Source: Oscheius dolichura
Taxonomy: Eukaryota; Nematoda; Chromadorea; Rhabditida; Rhabditidae
Assembly: GCA_932521035.1 (NCBI GenBank)
Contig: OW051494.1
Span: forward strand, 4,822,001-4,886,000
Length of the DNA stretch: 64,000 nt
Reading direction: 5' to 3'
Shown piece by piece: positions 1-15,011 of the stretch. The notes beneath the pieces were generated by a model. The model was not told the DNA's origin. It was given only the letters and a program-made list of their open reading frames with translations, and did no database searches. The position numbers and the translations under genes were made by a program. Position 1 is the first letter of the stretch. Each line of letters starts with the position of its first letter.

Positions 1-434
1 AGCATAAATCTGGGCAACGTGTCCTCCTCCATTCACACGGACGCGGATATCAACATCCTTGAAACGGTCCTTTCCAACAACAAGCATGGGCTCCTGCAAA
101 TAAACTAATATAAAAGCGAACAAGCAGCATAAATTGACGATACGAGAAAAGTGCAACTATATTGATGGAAGTTGTTACTAATTGATCCCGCAATAGTTTT
201 AGCATTAGCAGAATACTATCGGGAAAAACAATTCGACATATTGAAGAAAGGTGATAAGCGATTGTACAAAACTGTAAAACATACTTGTAACTTGAGGCGT
301 AAAATCTGAGGCTCCATGTACTCAAGAGGACGGCCATTAACCTTGATAAGTCCACGACCAGCTTTGCAATGGGCTACAGCAGTAGCAGTCTTCTTACGAC
401 CGTAGGTCTGCACAGATTTAATTCTCTCCGCCAT
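1..434 (-). CDS. rps-16: 40S ribosomal protein S16 (uS9), 3' part outside window
   Basis: This is a component of the small ribosomal subunit head near the decoding site. Two exons are visible on the minus strand. Exon 1 (434-285) encodes [20 protein letters not shown] and continues to the conserved [24 protein letters not shown] donor follows, with an intron at 284-94. The second exon (93 to the window edge) gives [11 protein letters not shown] and then the [15 protein letters not shown] segment typical of S9/S16. I chose the ATG at 434-432 because family members begin with a short basic N-terminus. An in-frame ATG 18 nt upstream would add six unusual residues and probably lies before the trans-splice site. 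The C-terminal tail lies outside the window. It is divergent from hsp-6, with about 860 bp between the start codons. Confidence 0.96.
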
Positions 435-1299
435 TTTAACCCTGTAAAACAATTAGATTGAATATTGTTTTAACAGGGTATAGTAAACAAGACATCTAGT
501 AATGGTGTAAAAATCAACAGAAAATGAGAGATAAAATCACAGAAGCTTGGTAATAGTTCGTACCATTAGATAAATTGAATGAAATAAGCGTGTTTATCAA
601 AAAAAGCCTAGCTCGCTATATAAAAACAATATTCAAAGCTCTTTCAATGGAGAAGCAGTGGCATAAAGAGCGAGAAATTTGGGATTGGCGAACTTTCGCT
701 TGAAAAATCACAGCATACTGTAGCCGAACAGGGCGCGTTTACTTACACGTGTGAATTTTTGGTTTCGAAAAATTGATAGTCAATGTAAGAAGGAAGGTGT
801 CTTCAGATGAACATCGAAATGAAGCAAACTGCATAGAAAGAAGAAACAGGAAAAGAGATTGAGAGAAAGCAGACAACGCGTTGGATGACAGAAATTTTGC
901 CGGGGTTTTTTTGGCGGGACAACAACTTTATAAATAAATTGCGGCGGGCTTTTTTTGCTTCTTTCTTTCTTGCCTTTCCCTCTTGTCCCTTTCCCTTCCT
1001 GTCCCTTCATTCCCACGTTTTTTTCATTTGTGAAGCAATCAATTTTATTCATATAGAGTGTACATAGTGTGCTGCTAACATGACTTGGTCTTTACGCCCG
1101 CTTTATACCCGCTACTGTGCCCATGCGAGAAAATTCTAGAATAATGAGGCGTCTATTTCTTGCATCAGCTGTAGAAGATGAAATTTCGCATCCTTCTCTC
1201 CCTCTTGAAACTTCTATACTGGCCTATTTTATCGTTTTCTTTGTTGTATTTTCTTTAGTCCTTCATTTATTGAAAGATGGGTCGGTTCTTTTTCAGATA
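435..1299. promoter_or_regulatory. Divergent upstream region of rps-16 and hsp-6
   Basis: No convincing coding exon is present. It holds the shared upstream sequence of a ribosomal-protein gene (leftward) and a mitochondrial chaperone gene (rightward). There is a strongly pyrimidine-rich tract around 950-1015. A cluster of heat-shock-element units lies at 1129-1214, and a TTTTTCAG splice acceptor ends at 1296, four bases before the hsp-6 start. Short open frames here (for example the one beginning at 1117) run through the acceptor and look like chance. Confidence 0.6.
1129..1141 (+). promoter_or_regulatory. Perfect three-unit heat-shock element upstream of hsp-6
   Basis: The sequence reads GAA-AA-TTC-TA-GAA, an exact match to the inverted GAA/TTC repeats bound by HSF1 trimers. 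Two-unit matches (GAA-nn-TTC) follow near 1181 and at 1207-1214. The element lies about 160 bp upstream of the hsp-6 start codon, so direct HSF control is likely in addition to any mitochondrial stress pathway. Binding is inferred from the motif alone. Confidence 0.6.
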
Positions 1300-3854
<2,555 letters not shown>

Positions 3855-4384
3855 ATATGCAAACTAAAAATTATCATATTTTCTCATCGTTAGGTTAGGC
3901 TTGTTGTTTAGTTGTTTTTGACGTTCGTTTGTTGTCATTGTTCTTTTTTTGTTGAATCTGATGAGCACATTTGTGCTTTCGTTTATCTTTTCAAATGCTG
4001 AGAAAGATTGCACAACTTTATCATACTATTGTATTACTGTCTCAATTTTGATAGTTGTGCTCCTTTGATGCCGGTATTTTTTATGGAATAAATTTTATTC
4101 CGTTTCAATTCTTCGTTGCATCGTGTTCAGTTGTTCCACGGTCATATCGACAACATTACTATATATGTTCGCCAATTTCTATTGATTTCGAGGCGCTAGT
4201 TTGTCATGCACATCGCGTCTGTGATTCCTATTGATTCGGAATAATTGCACTAATTTTTTGGTGTGCTTGCGCTTGTTCTCCGCATTTTAAGTCATTATGA
4301 AGGTGTTACCCTCGGCCTGACCTCTATTTTTTGCGCTAAATTGTAGATCTGGTTTATAATCCTAATATAGTATGATGTTTACAG
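3855..4384. other. hsp-6 3' region and skp1-like 5' region
   Basis: AT-rich sequence without exons. It contains the hsp-6 3' UTR with AATAAA at 4087-4092. A TTTACAG acceptor ends immediately before the next start codon at 4385, which is where a spliced leader or first intron would join. Confidence 0.5.
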
Positions 4385-5049
4385 ATGTCTGAAAGTGCTT
4401 CGAAAAGTGGTGAACCCGCTCCCGATAGGCTAACTGCACCAATTCCTATGGTCACTTCACGGGACAAAGGCTTGGTCTACATCGATCACATTGCAACGAA
4501 GAAGTCAAAAGTTCTTTCAGACATGATAACAGTATATTTTAACCGATTCCTAAAGAATAACCGATTTAGCATTTGAACATAGATGTGAATGATCCTACTG
4601 CTTTCACTGATAGTCTCATTTGTCCGGTAGGGACAAAAGAAGCGCTTGAAAAGGTAATCAAGATAGCCTTCTTAATTCTTAGATCATGTTTAGGTTGTGG
4701 AATGGTGTACCATTAACCACGATAAGCCAGACAAGAATAATGAAGACGACAAGACTTCGCTCACGGATGAGGACATAAAATTCATGGAGATGAGCAATGA
4801 TTTACTTGTTCAAGTGCTTCTGGTAATATTCTTTAACGCTTATTCTGATACCATTTTTTTAAGATCGCTAATTTCTTTGATATTAACGACCTCATGGAAA
4901 TTATTACTCAAAAAATTGCTAACATGGCAAAGGACAAAACTACCGAGCAACTCCGCAAAGTTTTTATGCTCCCGGATGATCTCACACCTGACGAAAAAGA
5001 AGCTATCCGACAGAAACATGAATGGGCTTCCATTCCTATGCATCAATAA
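4385..5049 (+). CDS. Skp1-related protein (SCF ubiquitin ligase adaptor)
   Basis: Skp1 bridges cullin-1 and F-box proteins in SCF ubiquitin ligases. Joining four exons gives an N-terminal BTB/POZ-like half, then KVVEWCTINHDKP, an acidic insert and FMEMSNDLLVQVLLIANFFD. The C-terminal Skp1 dimerisation/F-box-binding region follows: NMAKDKTTEQLRKVFMLPDD, then the DLTPDEKEAIRQKHEW run. Intron 1 is best read with the CCGATTTAG acceptor, giving DMITHLNIDVNDP. The N-terminal half is diverged from human SKP1. Nematodes carry many skr paralogues, so an exact orthologue is not assigned. An F-box/LRR gene, a possible partner class, lies at the other end of the window. Confidence 0.9.
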
Positions 5050-5698
5050 TCGGGTTTTATTTGCACACTACTGTATTTATATATATATATATTTACTAAT
5101 CTCTTGAACAATAAATGTTTTACCTTGTAGTACAGACAAATGTTTAGTTATTATTCGGTTTTCTTCGAAATTTCTTTTCGGCAGTGATCAATATATAGTT
5201 GATGTTGTGATTATGTGTAGAACGCTGTTCACTTATTTCGTGGGTTCGTGTGGAGCACTCGAATTCATAGGCTTTCCACCGGAAATGCCCATTCAGAAAT
5301 GTTTGTTGTAGTTTCAATCGAAACGTGTTTGATAGATTAGACTGATTATGGAGGCGGCGACCATAATTTAGCAATATGGATTTTCGATTTCAACCTCCCC
5401 TCAATCTTTATTCTTTTATATGCTCATAGTAGATGTAAAATTATCACGAGCGTACACTATATATTTGATGAATCGAAAACTGGTCACTTGCGTTTGCGAA
5501 TGGAATGCTACGCAGAAACGGAATCAGTACACTGGCTATGGGGTGACATTTGCTTCTGTTAAAGCATTATTGCAAAGGCTTTTCGGGAATGCCTTACCTT
5601 CGTTTTCCAAAATATTGCTGTTTTCTTATTCTGGAACGTTTTTATTGATATTTTATACATCCATGTTACATCACCTTCTTGCAGATTTTCTAATCGAA
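5050..5698. other. Intergenic, skp1-like to vmp1
   Basis: AT-rich, with an AATAAA at 5110. An open frame runs in phase into vmp1 from 5420, but it crosses a TTCTTGCAG acceptor just before the true start and its residues do not resemble VMP1. I see only the skp1-like 3' UTR and the vmp1 upstream region. Confidence 0.5.
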
Positions 5699-7724
<2,026 letters not shown>

Positions 7725-8156
7725 ACATTATTCGCAAATCTCACTGTTCCACGGGCGCTTTGAGCTTTCCTCTTGATCCCATGGCTAGGAACCTATATGC
7801 TGATGTCCGTTTATTTGTACTGTGGGTATATGTTTTGTGATAGTTACATCTTCGTTATTTATTATTATCCTTCACTTATATATTTCCCCGGTAGTCTGCC
7901 TGTGCAACTACATTCCCAAACAGTGCTGTTCAATCTTGTGCCAAGATTTTTTATCTTCTTGTCCGTACATGGAATAAATAGTTTTTTTTTCTATCTCTGT
8001 CTTTTTCTCTAAAACTGACACCCATCATCCTACGCCATAATGAGGGTTTTGAGATGGGATTAAAACGCGTCTACCGTAGTCCTTTGGGATTGATTGGGGC
8101 GGGCTCTTAAGGAATTCATTCTTCCGCTCTTCTATCCATTGGAAGGTAGTTTAGCA
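7725..8156. other. Intergenic, vmp1 to glutamate decarboxylase
   Basis: Noncoding. Base composition changes here, from AT-rich to the left to GC-richer to the right, at roughly 8.0 kb. A CTACCGTAG word at 8071-8079 belongs to a motif that recurs through the GC-rich block. A short TTTAG acceptor precedes the next start codon. Confidence 0.5.
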
Positions 8157-10204
8157 ATGAGTAACCTTGACGCCCTCATCGCCTCGGGTAAGTTAGCCTT
8201 CGTCAAGCGACACCACCTATTTACCAGCTTACTTGATCCATTTTGTAGAAATCTTGCCCCAAACGGACAACTGGGAGGGCACCGAGGGGTTTCTGGAGGC
8301 TATCAGTCAAGTGCTCCTCAAGTATATCAAAGAGGAGAACAACCGCCACTCGAAGATCCTGGAGTTCCACCACCCGGCTGAGATGCTCCAGCTGATCGAC
8401 CTCTCCATCCCCGAGCAGCCTCAAAGCCTCCAGGAACTTGTGCGGGTGAGTGACGTGTCCACGAGGAGCTTACGGAGGACTGCCTGAAGGGCCGAGATTT
8501 TTCGGAGACAAAAAGGATGACGTGGACGAATGTTTGGCCCAAGCGGGGGATTACTATAATGGAAGACGAGGGTTTTCAGAGCTGCGAGAAGGTGCTCCGT
8601 CTGGGGGTACGCACGGGGCATCCGCGCTTCTTCAACCAGATCTCGTGTGGGCTGGACATCGTCTCGATGGCCGGCGAGTGGCTCACGGCCACCGCCAACA
8701 CCAACATGTTCACCTATGAGGTATTGTCTGTCGCCCGTCCCCCTGACCGGCCTCGCCTCTCCAGATAGCCCCGGTCTTCATCCTCATGGAGAAGGAGGTC
8801 CTCAAGAAGATGTGGGAGTGTGTCGGCTGGGACGTGGAGAAGGCCGACGGCATCTTTGCTCCAGGTTCTCCGTCTACAGTAACCCACCTAATCGAGAGCT
8901 AAGGCGGAGCGCTGGCCAACCTCTACGCCCTCAACGCGGCCCGCCACCACCTCTTCCCCAGGGCCAAGCATCTCGGATGCAAGGATGTGCCCACTTTGTG
9001 TGCCTTCACCAGCGAAGATGTGAGTGTGCAGGGCCGCCTTGACCTGCCTTACAGAGCCACTACTCGATTAAGTCGGCTGCCGCCGTCTGCGGCCTGGGCA
9101 CCGACTACTGCTTCAACATCCCGACCGATTCCTGTGGGCGGATGATTCCGGAAGCGCTCGAGAAGAAGATCCAGGAGTGTAAGAAGGACGGTCCGCGCCC
9201 TGGGCAGCCCATCCTCCAACCTGACCAATTCCAGGAATGGCCCCTCTTTTCGTCTGTTGCACCGCCGGAACTACGGTCTACGGCGCCTGGGACCCCATCG
9301 ACAAGATTGCTGACATCTGCCAGAAGCACCGTGTCTGGCTTCACGTCGATGTAGTCCTCGTCTCTTTTTAGCCTAGTCTATTCTTTAGGCTGCGTGGGGC
9401 GGCGGTCTTCTCCTGTCCCCGGAACATCGCTACAAGCTGGCTGGCATCGAGAGAGCCGACAGCGTCACCTGGAACCCCCACAAACTGATGGGGGCCCTTC
9501 TTCAGTGCTCGGCCTGCCTGTTCAAGAGAGACGTGGGACAGGCCATCCGACCGAGACAAGGCCATCTTTTAGGGGCTCCTCTTCCAGTGCAACCAGATGT
9601 CGGCCGACTATCTCTTCATGCAGGACAAGCCGTACGATGTGAGCTTCGACACCGGGGATAAGGCCATCCAGTGCGGGAGACACAACGACGTCTTCAAGCT
9701 GTGGCTCATGTGGAAGAGCAAGGTAGCCACGAAAAGGACGAGGGGGGAATGACCGGTTCAGGGCATGGAGGGCTACCGTGCCCAGATCAACTACCTCATG
9801 GACTTGGCCGCCTATTTCACTCAGAGACTCCGCGACACCGAGGGGTACGAACTGGTGATCGAGAAGGTGGGCCGGGAGGACACAGAGAACAATGAACCCG
9901 TTTAGCCAGAGTTCCTGAACATCTGCTTCTGGTATATCCCACGGAAGATACGCCACTTGGACCCGGCCGAGAAGAAGGCCAGACTGGAAAAGGTGGGCAG
10001 GGGACAGGCCGGAAACAGCCGGTTCAGATTGCACCCAAGATCAAGGCGAGGATGATGGAACGAGGAACGACGATGGTCGGCTACCAGCCGGACAAGCAGC
10101 GGCCAAACTTCTTCCGGATGATCATCTCCAATCAGGCCATCAAGCGGGAAGACCTCGACTTCCTGATCAACGAGATTGTCGACATTGGCGAGAGCCTCGA
10201 GTAG
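8157..10204 (+). CDS. unc-25: Glutamate decarboxylase (GABA synthesis)
   Basis: This pyridoxal-phosphate enzyme converts glutamate to GABA in inhibitory neurons. Group II decarboxylase blocks appear in order: [118 protein letters not shown], and the cofactor lysine in [11 protein letters not shown] (Lys codon 9482-9484). These are followed by [34 protein letters not shown] and a C-terminal [13 protein letters not shown]. The start at 8157 gives a short N-terminus ([10 protein letters not shown]) joined across an intron to EILPQTD; the long regulatory N-terminus of vertebrate GADs is absent. The exon boundary around 8450-8585 is my least certain join. About ten introns of 30-60 nt. AATAAA lies about 30 nt after the stop. 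Confidence 0.95.
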
Positions 10205-10380
10205 CCCGTTTAGAACCTTGTGTGCCGTGTTTAGAAATAAAGTATTTATCCCTCGAGTGGCCAATTAACACTTATCAGAGGACGGCCCCTACAAGAAGTC
10301 GCTGCACATGGCGTCCCCCTATCTAATCGCCCGTGACGTCCTCGGCCTCCCTTTCCCGCTTATTCTCGAGTATTTCTGGG

Positions 10381-11676
10381 ATGTTGTTTCTCCTCGTCCT
10401 CCTCTCTGCCGCTCCTGTCCATGGGGCCATCTCGTGCATGGACATGGACAACAATCCCGTCGACTGGTTCGTCCTCCTGTCTCCCTCTCTTGTAATTTCA
10501 TAGGTTCATCTTCTACAAAATGCCCCGACTGAAAGAGAGTACCAATGCTCACGTGGCCAACGGGACCGGCTTCGTCTACCTGGACTCCTCTTCCCAGGAC
10601 AGCTGGGTCTGTAAAGGCCGTTATTAGAGAGAGAAAGGGGCTTTACACACTACCCAGCGTGGGAATGGAGACTGGGAATCACGCCGTCTTCTACACCTTG
10701 CAACACTACTACCAGACGGACAGGGCGACTGTAGGTGGCGGGGATGAGGGCAGAGGAGGACGACTATTTAGACCTTCTCGATTATGTACAACAATGAACT
10801 TCCAAATTCGACCGTGTGGAGTGATGATAGTGGCCACACGAAGGGAGTCAGCGTGTTTGACCAACAGACCGGGTACTGGCTCATCCACTCCATCCCCAAG
10901 TTCCCCTTCAACCAGTCCTACGAGTTTCCGTCCAATGCTCACACGTATGGCCAAATGGGGATCTGTATCTCCTTCGGATACCAGCAGTTAGGAGATATTT
11001 GTGAGTTCCTTCTGAATTAGCAAAGGATAATGGGTTCAGCCCAGCAGCTGTGGTTCAACCACCTACCAGATGAGTGTGCCACCCCCGTTTGGGACGGAAT
11101 TCGCCGTGCTGCTACAGGTGCAACAGGGTCTCTTCAACACTTCGCCCGCGTACACCCGTGCCGTCAACATAAAATCCCTCGGAGGACAAAAGTTCGTCAG
11201 CTTCGCCAAGAGCGGGGAGTGGGGGAAAGATCTCTATTATGATTTGGTGGCCCCGACCCTCTCCACGAGTCTCGACGTCGAGACGTGGCAACACGGCAAC
11301 GCCACCACCAATCTCTACTCGTGGTGCAGCTCGGACAACACCACGGAGGTACTGGACGTGGAGGCCGTGAAACTACCCTTCGGGTTGAACTTCACTAATT
11401 ATTATGACCACTCCAAGTATGCGGTCGCCTTCAACCTGCCCGGCCACGTGACCCTGCCTTGGGTCTGTGTAGGAGACATCAACAGACAGGTCGGCCTCTT
11501 CGGGGATGGTCCAACCGCCGGTTAAAGTCCATCAGATGGCCCGAGGAGGCGGCACCGGCGACCCGCTCCTCTCTAATGTCTACACGGCCATGATCTCCCA
11601 GACGTACTACTGCAGGGGCACCCATCCTCCCCCTTCCAAAAACGACGAGAAGTCGTGGAATCGGATACCTGTCTAA
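10381..11676 (+). CDS. Deoxyribonuclease II-like acid nuclease
   Basis: DNase II is a lysosomal or secreted nuclease, active at acid pH, that degrades DNA of engulfed cells or food. The start at 10381 gives a signal peptide ([16 protein letters not shown]) ending before [14 protein letters not shown], the usual mature N-terminus. The family then shows [13 protein letters not shown], the first catalytic HxK in SGHTKGV (10835-10843), [22 protein letters not shown] and the second HxK in YYDHSKYAV (11409-11417). [10 protein letters not shown] and an ARGGGTGDP loop follow near the C-terminus. Both HxK motifs are intact, so the enzyme should be active. C. elegans has three members (nuc-1, crn-6, crn-7); I cannot choose among them. 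The stop at 11674-11676 is followed by AATAAA. Open frame just upstream (10308-10380) is not needed by the family and is left out. Confidence 0.92.
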
Positions 11677-12791
11677 TTGTCAATAAAATTCTTTCCTGGA
11701 TAATTTCCTCTACAGAGGAGGAACACATCGTCCCCATAATTTTCCCAAGAGAATTTCCTTGATAATTGCGGGTATTTTCCTCTGTGGAATGTGAGCCGTC
11801 CTCCCCCACGTCAACATGTCAGAAAAAGCTGGTCCCCGTTTTTTTTCAGTGAGGTAATCGAAGCGCCGCCGCGAGTATTTCCCCTAATTGTAAGGCGTTT
11901 ACTTTGTCTTTCTCAAAAGTTCGAAATGGCTCTAATTGTCTGGCTAATCGCGATCTGCCTCCCCCCAAAACACTCACCCCTCCTTCGTCCGCCACAGTCG
12001 ACAGTTGCCCCCGTTCTAATTGTCTCTTGACGGATGTCCATTGCCCAGCCTGTCCTTTTTTCTCTTCTTTCTGGCGTCACACCTGCCCAGGTGAGGGTCC
12101 TCTCTGTTATGCTTCTCCTCCTAACTCAATTGTGTTTCTATCCATTGGCTGCCGACCTCCCTACCGGTGTCTCTGGGAGTAGTCTGCCCCAGTCATCTAA
12201 TCCAATCAAAGAGCCCAACTCATATTTGTCGAGATTTCCCTGGTTCCGCGTGTTTACCCACTCAAAATGTCTCTCCCTGCACAATCTTTTTATCTTCTCG
12301 TGTTACAATCCCAACACTGGGGCCCTTCACACCTCAGATTCGATTTAGCCATGGCCCTCGAGGGCCCTTCCTCCTCCGGAGCATGAGTCTAATTCCACCA
12401 CTACTTGGAAGCGTCAACTGATAAATAATGTACTCCAAGAGGGGGTGTCTGTCCTGTTATTTGTCTCCGAAAAGTCTTCCCCTGCCGCTCCTCTCGAATT
12501 CCCTTATTAACTCGGCCCTGTGGTCGACGTTCTGTTCGTCAGCCGGGTGGCCAATTAAGAGTTCTTGGCCTTCGTTTTTTGGTAATGGCTGTCTCTACTC
12601 ATCTTCACAGGACCCCTTTTTCGCCCTCTCACCTCCAATCAACAGACATCAAGATCACGCTGTCCGATCTCTTTTCCTCCTCCTTCCCGCAATCCTTAAA
12701 AGAGGAACCGAATGACGGCGACTCCCATGTGGGTGCGTGTGTTCCTCCGGCCGACCCCTGCTCTCCTCCTCAATAAGATCATTTAGAGAGA
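11677..12791. other. Intergenic, DNase II to GPCR, pyrimidine-rich
   Basis: Strongly pyrimidine-rich on the plus strand. An open frame at 12034-12348 contains a leucine-rich, signal-like start at 12112 (MLLLLTQLCFYPLAADLP), but no recognisable family or clear exon structure follows. It may carry an upstream exon of the next gene, whose extracellular N-terminus is unusually short as read. A CATTTAG acceptor ends near 12786. Confidence 0.4.
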
Positions 12792-14096
12792 ATGATCCCC
12801 CGAGAACTTCTCCTCCCGTTCGGGATGCTGTTCGCTCTTCTCACCGTCGTCGGCGTCATCGGAAACCTCATCGTGATAATCGCCATAGCCGGGGACAGAA
12901 AGATGCGTAAGTCCGTGATGAATGTCCTCCTCCTGAACTTGGTCAGTTGTCTTCTCTCCTCCCTGTAATTCCCTTTCCAGGCAGTGGCCGATATGTGCAA
13001 CCTCCTCCTCAACACGTGCGAGTGGGTGCCAACCGTGGTCCTCGGCCGAATCCACTGGATCCTCCCCGATGTGTTCTGTGGCATCTGCCGATATCTCGAG
13101 CATGTCTTCCTCTTCGGCTCCATCTCCACCCAAATCGTCGTTTCAATCGAGAGGTGTGTCCCTTTCTCCGTTCCTTATTGCATCCAGATACGTGGCCATC
13201 GTCCATCCAATCCATGCGAGGAGACTCTGTACCCGGAGGAATGCCACTCTGGGGGTGACGGTGGCCTGGCTCTTCGTGGGCTCCTTCGCCACCCCCTATG
13301 CCTATCACCATTCTGTTAGGAGGACAAATAGTGAGTAGTGTGTCCCAATTGGGGATGCCATTTTACCAATGGTCACACAAATTGTTTCAGCGGGGGCCAG
13401 TTGTAGCAACGCGGCCATCTCGACAAAATGGTTTATCCACTATAAACAGGTATCCGTCTCCTCTTCCACAGGCTTCCCCCTTCAGGCAGAATTCCTCCTG
13501 TTCTACCTGGTGCCCTGTATTGTCATCATCTTCGTCTACTCGAGGGTAGTTCTCTGTCTCTGGATGAAGAATCCCCAGCTGGAAGAGCGTAAGGAGTTGG
13601 GCAGTGAGAGACAGTTCGGTTCAGATAGCCGACGGCTGAAGGGGAGCAGGAAGAAAAACGATTCCCTGAGGACGAGAATGAGCGTGGTCAAGATGCTGGT
13701 AAGTGTGTCGTGTCTTTGCCTAGAGTATGTTTTCAGGTAGCCTGTGTCGCCGTGTACTTTCTCTGTTACAGCCCGATCCAGGCCGTCTTCCTCTCCAAGT
13801 GAGTCCCTCGAGTCTTGTTCCCTATTCCCAGCCCAGGTCCATCTTCCATGCCCACTACCAGCTCTCCTACGGCCTTCTCCTGTTCTTCAACGCCCTGGCT
13901 ATGACCTGCTCCGCCTCGAACCCCCTCCTCTACACCCTGTTCTCTCTTAAATTCCGACGTAAACTCAAGTCTCTCCTCACTTGTAGTCATTATCAAAGGT
14001 AGTCTCCCCTTTTCAATCGACGATTCCTTCAGGGTCCCCCTCATTCGGGCTTTCAAAAACTCGAAGTACAGTTCGACGGCGACAGAGATCATCTAA
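12792..14096 (+). CDS. Rhodopsin-class GPCR, probable neuropeptide receptor
   Basis: This is a seven-transmembrane receptor for an unidentified, probably peptide, ligand. TM1 carries VVGVIGNLIVIIAI; TM2 NLAVADMCNLLLN; TM3 ends with IVVSIERYVAIVHP, an ERY version of the DRY motif followed by the typical HP. An extracellular-loop cysteine (ASCSNA) could pair with the TM3 cysteine (DVFCGICRYLE). TM5 is EFLLFYLVPCIVIIFVYSR, TM6 shows CYSPIQAVFL, and TM7 NALAMTCSASNPLLYTLFS is an NPxxY variant (NPLLY). A last intron (GTAGTC...CTTCAG) extends the tail to VPLIRAFKNSK, ending TEII at 14096, a possible PDZ ligand. The start at 12792 leaves almost no extracellular N-terminus, so an upstream exon may be missing. 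The TM3/loop sequence recalls thyrotropin-releasing-hormone or neuromedin-type receptors, but I cannot assign a subfamily. Confidence 0.85.
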
Positions 14097-14477
14097 TAAA
14101 CGTCTTCCCTAACTATTTTATCGTCGTCAATTATATCGAATACCCCCGTCTATTTTAATTTAATTCACCCAGGACGTAAATATCGAGGGAGGAAGTAGCG
14201 ACAACCAGGTCGCTGTTGTTTGCCCGGGTTGCAAATTCAAATGAATTGGGATAAGTCCATTAGAAAGAGCAGTCGCCCACGTCTCTTCCCTTTGGAGCAA
14301 GACAGGGAAACACAACTCTTATTAAAGAGAGAGAGAGAGGAATAGGACTCTGGCGAATTCGGTTGGCAGTGCTCTCCGCTACAGTACCCCTGTCAGTACC
14401 TCCTGATAAAAGTATTTCAATAGGGGTTAAACAGGGGACGTGCCTACGCCCTCTAACCTCAGTGTCCGCATATTATA
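14097..14477. other. Intergenic after the GPCR gene
   Basis: The 3' end of the GPCR gene has AATAAA directly overlapping the bases after its stop. The rest is noncoding with a short GA-rich run near 14325-14340. Nothing else recognised. Confidence 0.4.
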
Positions 14478-14664
14478 AGCTTACCAGTATGCCTCCGGCG
14501 GCCTATGGCCGCGTTGGGATTAGCTTATTTCGGTCGAAAAAGAATTGACAGTCGGATAAGATCTGACGGTCGAAACTTTCTGCTTCTCTCTCATTTGACC
14601 TGTTGATCTACACAGACGACATGTCTCGCAGACAGACAGACCTGCCTATTATTAGGGTAGGATT
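14478..14664 (-). repeat. Dispersed repeat copy A (second copy at 60776-60963)
   Basis: Read on the minus strand, this starts ATCCTACCCTAATAATAGGC, continues through a (TCTG)n-like stretch, GGTCAAATGAGAGAGAAG, AGAAAGTTTCGACCG and ACGCGGCCATAGGCCGCC, and ends GGAGGCATACTGG. The same order of words with small differences occurs on the plus strand at 60776-60963, 46 kb away inside an intron. Identity looks roughly 80-85 percent by eye. No coding capacity. It is probably a nonautonomous mobile element. Confidence 0.8.
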
Positions 14665-14700
14665 CTTCGAGTTTGCCCACCCCCCATACAGGCCACTGCA

Positions 14701-15011
14701 ATGTTCACCTGTCTCCTATTACTGTCCTCCCTGACCCTGGTGAGGGCTTTTTTCTCTAGGACCAATTGTGTTCAGTCGGCTGGGCTTGTTTCCGACATCT
14801 CGCACAAGGTTCTCCACAGACAACAAGACCCCTCCATCAGTGGGTTTCATCCCCGGTTAGAAACTGTTCTTCTCGTTCAGCCGCCTCCTACTACTCTCTA
14901 CTACAGGACAGACGGGCAGGAGGACAGCCGAGGAAGGACCTCTACAACTCTAATCTGGCGGAACTTCTCCGCATGTCGACGGGGCCGATGAGGCCTCGGT
15001 CTCCGTTCTAA
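14701..15011 (+). CDS. Candidate small secreted peptide precursor (unknown)
   Basis: Not a recognised gene. The start at 14701 gives a hydrophobic signal-like leader (MFTCLLLLSSLTL). Removing a 36-nt intron (GTGAGG...TTCAG) and a 32-nt intron (GTTCTC...ATCAG) keeps one open frame to the stop at 15009-15011 and gives a protein of about 79 residues. After the leader come short polar stretches, a basic site (QDRR), another (QPRK), then DLYNSNLAELLRMSTGPMRP and a short RSPF end. That layout, leader plus basic cleavage sites plus a compact C-terminal segment, resembles a neuropeptide precursor. There is no Gly-basic amidation signal. The introns are at the lower size limit seen in this window. AATAAA words follow at about 15022 and 15050. 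It may be chance; transcript evidence would decide. Confidence 0.4.

Noticed and set aside
5420..5698. In-frame 93-codon extension upstream of vmp1
   Set aside because: It crosses a strong TTCTTGCAG acceptor just before the family-typical start, and its residues have no VMP1 similarity.
12034..12348. Possible secreted frame before the GPCR gene
   Set aside because: No exon structure or family support. It may be an unrecognised upstream exon, but I cannot show it.
13009..13311. Long open frames on the strand opposite GPCR and kinesin exons
   Set aside because: They mirror real exons whose families are certain. High GC content keeps the opposite strand open.
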